From Oscillospiraceae bacterium (GTDB lineage: Bacteria; Bacillota; Clostridia; Oscillospirales; Oscillospiraceae), in NCBI GenBank assembly GCA_029067025.1, contig JAIEFH010000141.1:1-6734 (forward strand): DNA of 6,734 nucleotides. Direction: 5' to 3'. Under the pieces are notes generated by a model, which worked only from the letters and a program-made list of their open reading frames with translations, was not told where the DNA came from and searched no databases. Below are positions 4,206 to 6,734 of the stretch, in pieces; position 1 is the first letter of the stretch, and every line of letters begins with the position of its first letter. Position numbers and translations under genes: made by a program.

Positions 4206-6077
4206 TCAGGCTAGGGTGATCGAAACCGAATCCTGTTCCTTCAGCGCGTACTGGAAGCCCTGCTCTATGCCATTGACCTCCAGCCGCACATTTCTGTCCA
4301 GATGTTCAAAGTCGATGCCGGAGTACTCCAGCAGATCCATCAAATAGTAGGGCGCTCTGCCCTCCTTGGCCGGGAGGGTCAGGGGATCCCCGTTCAGGGT
4401 GATCCGCACTTCCCCGCTCCGTACCGTGGGCTTTACAGGGGCCGCCGCTTGGGGGGCAGTCCGAACCGCCTCCTGCCGTGAAGCGGGCGCCGTCTGCCGC
4501 AGGGTGAGCACCACATCCCCCGGACACAGCTGCGTGTCCATGGAAGCCGGGGCATTGTTCACCATGACCTGGCCGTAAAAGTCCGGGCCCAGCAGCTCCG
4601 CCAGAGTACGGCTGGCCGGCTGACCATGGCGCGCGGGAACAAAGCGGATATGGTCGCCCGCGTGGACGACGGCGGACAGAGGCGCCTCCTCATCGTTCAC
4701 CTGCAATACGGCGGGAACAGCGGGCTCTCCCCGGAATACCATCCGTTTCCCGTCCACGGTGAGGGACAGGCTTCTGCCCGTTTTGCCCACGATGTCGCCG
4801 TAGCTGTAGCCGTTCATCAGCAGAATGTCCCGGAGGGTAAGCACCCCGTTGCGGAACAGCTTGGCGCTCTGTCCGTTGAGGGTGACCACATAGCTGTCAT
4901 TGAGCAGCCCCAGGCCCGCCGAAATGGCGATGCCCAGCGGGGTGGCATATTCCGGCTTTTCCAGCTCGATATTCTCGGAAAACACGCTGAGAGCGAAGTT
5001 GTTGCCCGCGATGGCCACCCGTCTCTCATCCATCTCCAGCTTGTCGGCCACCTTCTCCCGCAGACCAGTAAGCTTGCTCCCGCCGCCCGCCAAAAAGACG
5101 GCCGATGGGGTATTGCCGTTCACCTCCAAGATCTGCTTGGCGATGGCGTCCGCCAGCCGATCCATGGGCCCCTGGATGGCCTGAACCACCTCGGACACGG
5201 CAATGCGCTCCTCCTGGCCCAGAATATTGCGGCACCGGATGAGTTCGTCGCTGCTGCCGATGCCCCGCTTCACCTGCTCGGCGGTCTTAAAGTCCACCAG
5301 GAAGGAGCGCATAATGGCCTCGGTGACCTCATCCCCGGCCACGGTGGCCATGGTGTAGCCCACCACGCTGCCGTCCCGGCACAGGGCAATGTCGGTGGTA
5401 CCCGCGCCGATGTCCACCATCGCCAGGTTCAAAAGCCGCAGCTCGGCGGGAATGGCGGCGTTCATGGCGGCGATGGGCTCCAGCGTCATACTGGCCACCT
5501 GCAATCCGGCCTCACGCATGGCGGCGTACAGGCTCTCCACCACCTCGCCGGGAAGGAAGGTTGCCACTACGTCGGCCTCCAGCTTGCGCCCGGTGTGGAA
5601 CTGCAAATTGTTCATGGGGTAGTTGTCCAGCCGGTACTGGGCCACGGTGTAGCCCACCAGGAACATCTGCCGGCGGGCGTCTCCATCGGCCTGGATGGCC
5701 TCCTCGGCGGCGGAAACCGCCCCCGCCTCCAGAGCGCTGATCTGCTCGGCCTCGATGGACTGCTCCTCGGGCAGTTCCAGGGTAAAAGAACCCCTTTGGG
5801 TGCGCAGGGCGCGTCCGGCGGCGGCCACGCACACCCGCTCCAGGCGCACGCCCAGGCGGCCCTCCAGCCGCTGGGTCACGGTTCTGGCCAGGGCTCCCAC
5901 CTGCTTGATGTCGTCGATCTGGCCGTCCATCATGGCCCGTTTGCCATGCTCGGCCAGCTCCACGTCCAGTACCTTCAGCCGGTCGCCTGCCGAACGGCCC
6001 ACCACGCCCACCACGCTGCGGGTGCCGATATCCAAGGCAAAGATCAGGTCTTTCTCCTGGGCCTTCAATTCTGCCAT
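4206..6077 (-). CDS. FtsA/PilM-type actin-like ATPase with extended C-terminal tail
   Basis: 623 residues. The actin-like ATPase fold is clear: phosphate-1 motif FALDIGTRSVVGVVG (13-27), a 1C/SHS2-like insert between about 85 and 180, phosphate-2 motif LAMVDIGAGTTDIAL (218-232), and adenosine motif FLAGGGSKLTGLR (328-340). This places it in the FtsA/PilM group of cytoplasmic, ATP-binding proteins that polymerise or dock at the membrane. True FtsA is about 400-440 aa and ends in a membrane-binding amphipathic helix. Here the core ends near 392 (ATPLGIAISAGLGLL) and is followed by about 230 extra residues with repeated VTLNG / L-VNG / GD-hydrophobic patterns, an Ala/Pro-rich linker (about 528-555), and a final module (556-623). 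I see no terminal amphipathic helix. The ribosome binding site GAGGAG is 7-8 nt before the ATG. It is probably co-transcribed with the membrane-protein gene downstream. It could be a divergent FtsA paralogue or a pilus/secretion-type PilM relative; the sequence does not decide. Confidence 0.85.
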   Translation of the reverse strand: MAELKAQEKDLIFALDIGTRSVVGVVGRSAGDRLKVLDVELAEHGKRAMMDGQIDDIKQVGALARTVTQRLEGRLGVRLERVCVAAAGRALRTQRGSFTLELPEEQSIEAEQISALEAGAVSAAEEAIQADGDARRQMFLVGYTVAQYRLDNYPMNNLQFHTGRKLEADVVATFLPGEVVESLYAAMREAGLQVASMTLEPIAAMNAAIPAELRLLNLAMVDIGAGTTDIALCRDGSVVGYTMATVAGDEVTEAIMRSFLVDFKTAEQVKRGIGSSDELIRCRNILGQEERIAVSEVVQAIQGPMDRLADAIAKQILEVNGNTPSAVFLAGGGSKLTGLREKVADKLEMDERRVAIAGNNFALSVFSENIELEKPEYATPLGIAISAGLGLLNDSYVVTLNGQSAKLFRNGVLTLRDILLMNGYSYGDIVGKTGRSLSLTVDGKRMVFRGEPAVPAVLQVNDEEAPLSAVVHAGDHIRFVPARHGQPASRTLAELLGPDFYGQVMVNNAPASMDTQLCPGDVVLTLRQTAPASRQEAVRTAPQAAAPVKPTVRSGEVRITLNGDPLTLPAKEGRAPYYLMDLLEYSGIDFEHLDRNVRLEVNGIEQGFQYALKEQDSVSITLA

Positions 6078-6133
6078 AGGCTTGCTCCTCTCTTCCGGGA
6101 GTTTTCAAGGGCATTGGAAAAAATTCTCTTGCA

Positions 6134-6179
6134 AAAAGGGGCCAGGAGGCGGCGTACACCGCCTCCTGGCTGCCCTTTT
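6134..6179 (-). terminator. Intrinsic terminator downstream of the MCP gene
   Basis: Read on the minus strand: a 12-bp perfect stem, GCCAGGAGGCGG / CCGCCTCCTGGC (plus-strand arms 6141-6152 and 6159-6170) with a 6-nt loop. Seven further outer pairs (6134-6140 with 6173-6179) follow beyond a 2-nt bulge, ending in a run of T on the minus strand. It starts 9 nt after the MCP stop codon and lies about 60 nt before the FtsA-like start. The flanking A-run could also let it work on the plus strand. Confidence 0.88.
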
Positions 6180-6187
6180 AAGTGCTC

Positions 6188-6734
6188 TTAATACTTGCTG
6201 AACACGCTGGCGGCGGAGCTGCTCTGAGGAGCGGGCTCATAGCTGCCCTCGTAAGAGGAGGGAGCGGCGCTGTAGGCGGGCTGGGGCTTGGGCATATAGC
6301 CGTCCTGGCGCAGCTTGAACCGGGCCAGCAGCTCCTTCATCAGGGCGGCCTGGCTGGACAGCTCCTCACTGGCGGCGGCGGACTCCTCGCTGGTGGCGGA
6401 GTTGGTCTGCACCACGGAGGAGATCTGGTCGATGCCCTCGGTCACCTGAGCGATGGCCTCGGACTCCTCCTCGGCGGCCTTGGTGATCTGCTCCACAGCA
6501 GCCACCACCTTGCCGGAACTCTCCACGGTCTTGTCCAGGGACTCGGACACCTTTTGGACGATCTCGTTGCCCTCCTTCACGGAGATGATGGAGCGGTCAA
6601 TGAGTTCCTTGGTGGCCTTGGCGGCCTCATCGGACTTGGCGGACAGATTGCGCACCTCGTCGGCGACAACAGCGAACCCCTTGCCCGCGAAGACCGCTCG
6701 GGCGGCCGCGACTGCGGCGTTCAGAGCAAGGATT
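6188..6734 (-). CDS. Methyl-accepting chemotaxis protein, C-terminal part (truncated by window edge)
   Basis: Chemoreceptors control the CheA kinase through a long cytoplasmic coiled-coil hairpin. Visible here is the hairpin tip and returning helix, 181 residues; the sensory and transmembrane parts lie beyond position 6734. The frame stays open to the edge: ILALNAAVAAARAVFAGKGF and AVVADEVRNLSAKS (first about 34 residues) are the MCP signature. A GTG at 6653-6655 is an internal valine of ADEVRNL, not a start. The C-terminal methylation helix is recognisable in SSVVQTNSATSEESAAASEE, followed by ALMKELLARFKL and a Ser/Pro/Tyr-rich flexible tail ending VFSKY. There is no CheR/CheB-docking NWETF-type pentapeptide. 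Three tip residues normally conserved (E, G and E in NAAxEAARAGE) are replaced by A, V and F. The terminator at 6134-6179 follows directly. Confidence 0.93.
   Translation of the reverse strand, partial: ILALNAAVAAARAVFAGKGFAVVADEVRNLSAKSDEAAKATKELIDRSIISVKEGNEIVQKVSESLDKTVESSGKVVAAVEQITKAAEEESEAIAQVTEGIDQISSVVQTNSATSEESAAASEELSSQAALMKELLARFKLRQDGYMPKPQPAYSAAPSSYEGSYEPAPQSSSAASVFSKY

Noticed and set aside
2963..4219. A 418-codon plus-strand reading frame opposite the membrane-protein gene
   Set aside because: It begins inside the AAA+ gene, runs through the bidirectional terminator, and is His/Gly/Leu-rich. The minus-strand frame has a ribosome binding site, a coherent membrane topology and a stop next to the terminator.
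4626..6191. A 521-codon plus-strand reading frame opposite the FtsA-like gene
   Set aside because: Its product is rich in His, Gly, Gln and Leu with no recognisable motif, as expected for the complement of a GC-rich coding strand. It has no ribosome binding site, while the minus strand encodes clear ATPase motifs.
6653..6655. GTG as a start of a short 155-aa protein
   Set aside because: The frame is open upstream to the window edge and encodes the conserved MCP signature, so this codon is an internal valine.
1..6734. CRISPR arrays, tRNA/rRNA genes, insertion sequences, prophage or attachment sites
   Set aside because: No regularly spaced direct repeats, cloverleaf-like segments, transposase or integrase motifs, or flanking repeats were seen by reading both strands.

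Overview
The window reads as chromosomal DNA from a GC-rich, motile, low-branching Firmicute. The best guess is a Clostridia member of the Oscillospiraceae (Flavonifractor/Oscillibacter/Intestinimonas-like). The reasons are the FliW-CsrA-YjfB flagellar cluster, strong AGGAGG ribosome binding sites, a second FtsA-like protein, and a methyl-accepting chemotaxis protein (MCP) tail of clostridial type. The taxonomy is inferred from gene content and style, not from a marker gene.

Layout. (1) Positions 18-1570, plus strand: the end of a flagellar operon. It runs DUF6470 (YviE-like) protein, FliW, CsrA and a small YjfB-family motility protein, tightly packed, with fliW and csrA overlapping by 7 nt. 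A strong intrinsic terminator closes it at 1574-1610. (2) Positions 1662-3008, plus strand: a single-module AAA+ ATPase whose core resembles the second ATPase domain of ClpA/ClpB/ClpC. Its short cysteine-rich N-terminus is one I do not recognise. It has its own -10 box, and its translation start is ambiguous. (3) Positions 3007-3049: a long inverted repeat that can terminate transcription from both sides of a convergent junction. (4) Positions 6077-3056, minus strand: a two-gene unit. The first gene is an FtsA/PilM-type actin-like ATPase of 623 aa with an extra, repeat-containing C-terminal tail. The second, 28 nt downstream, is a bitopic membrane protein with a very lysine-rich cytoplasmic tail. 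(5) Positions 6734-6188, minus strand: the C-terminal part of an MCP cut by the window edge, followed by its own terminator at 6134-6179.

How the genes fit together. FliW binds and inhibits CsrA, the translational repressor of flagellin, so the first block is the flagellin-homeostasis switch plus motility accessories. The MCP is a chemoreceptor and agrees with a motile lifestyle. The actin-like ATPase and membrane protein pair is the least explained part. The arrangement (cytoplasmic actin-like ATPase plus single-pass membrane partner) recalls PilM-PilN or FtsA with its membrane partners, but the sequence does not prove a function. The AAA+ protein is a stand-alone Clp-like unfoldase candidate with an LGF tripeptide where ClpP-docking loops usually lie.

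No tRNA, rRNA, CRISPR array, insertion sequence or prophage signature was seen. There is no gene-free stretch longer than about 110 bases.
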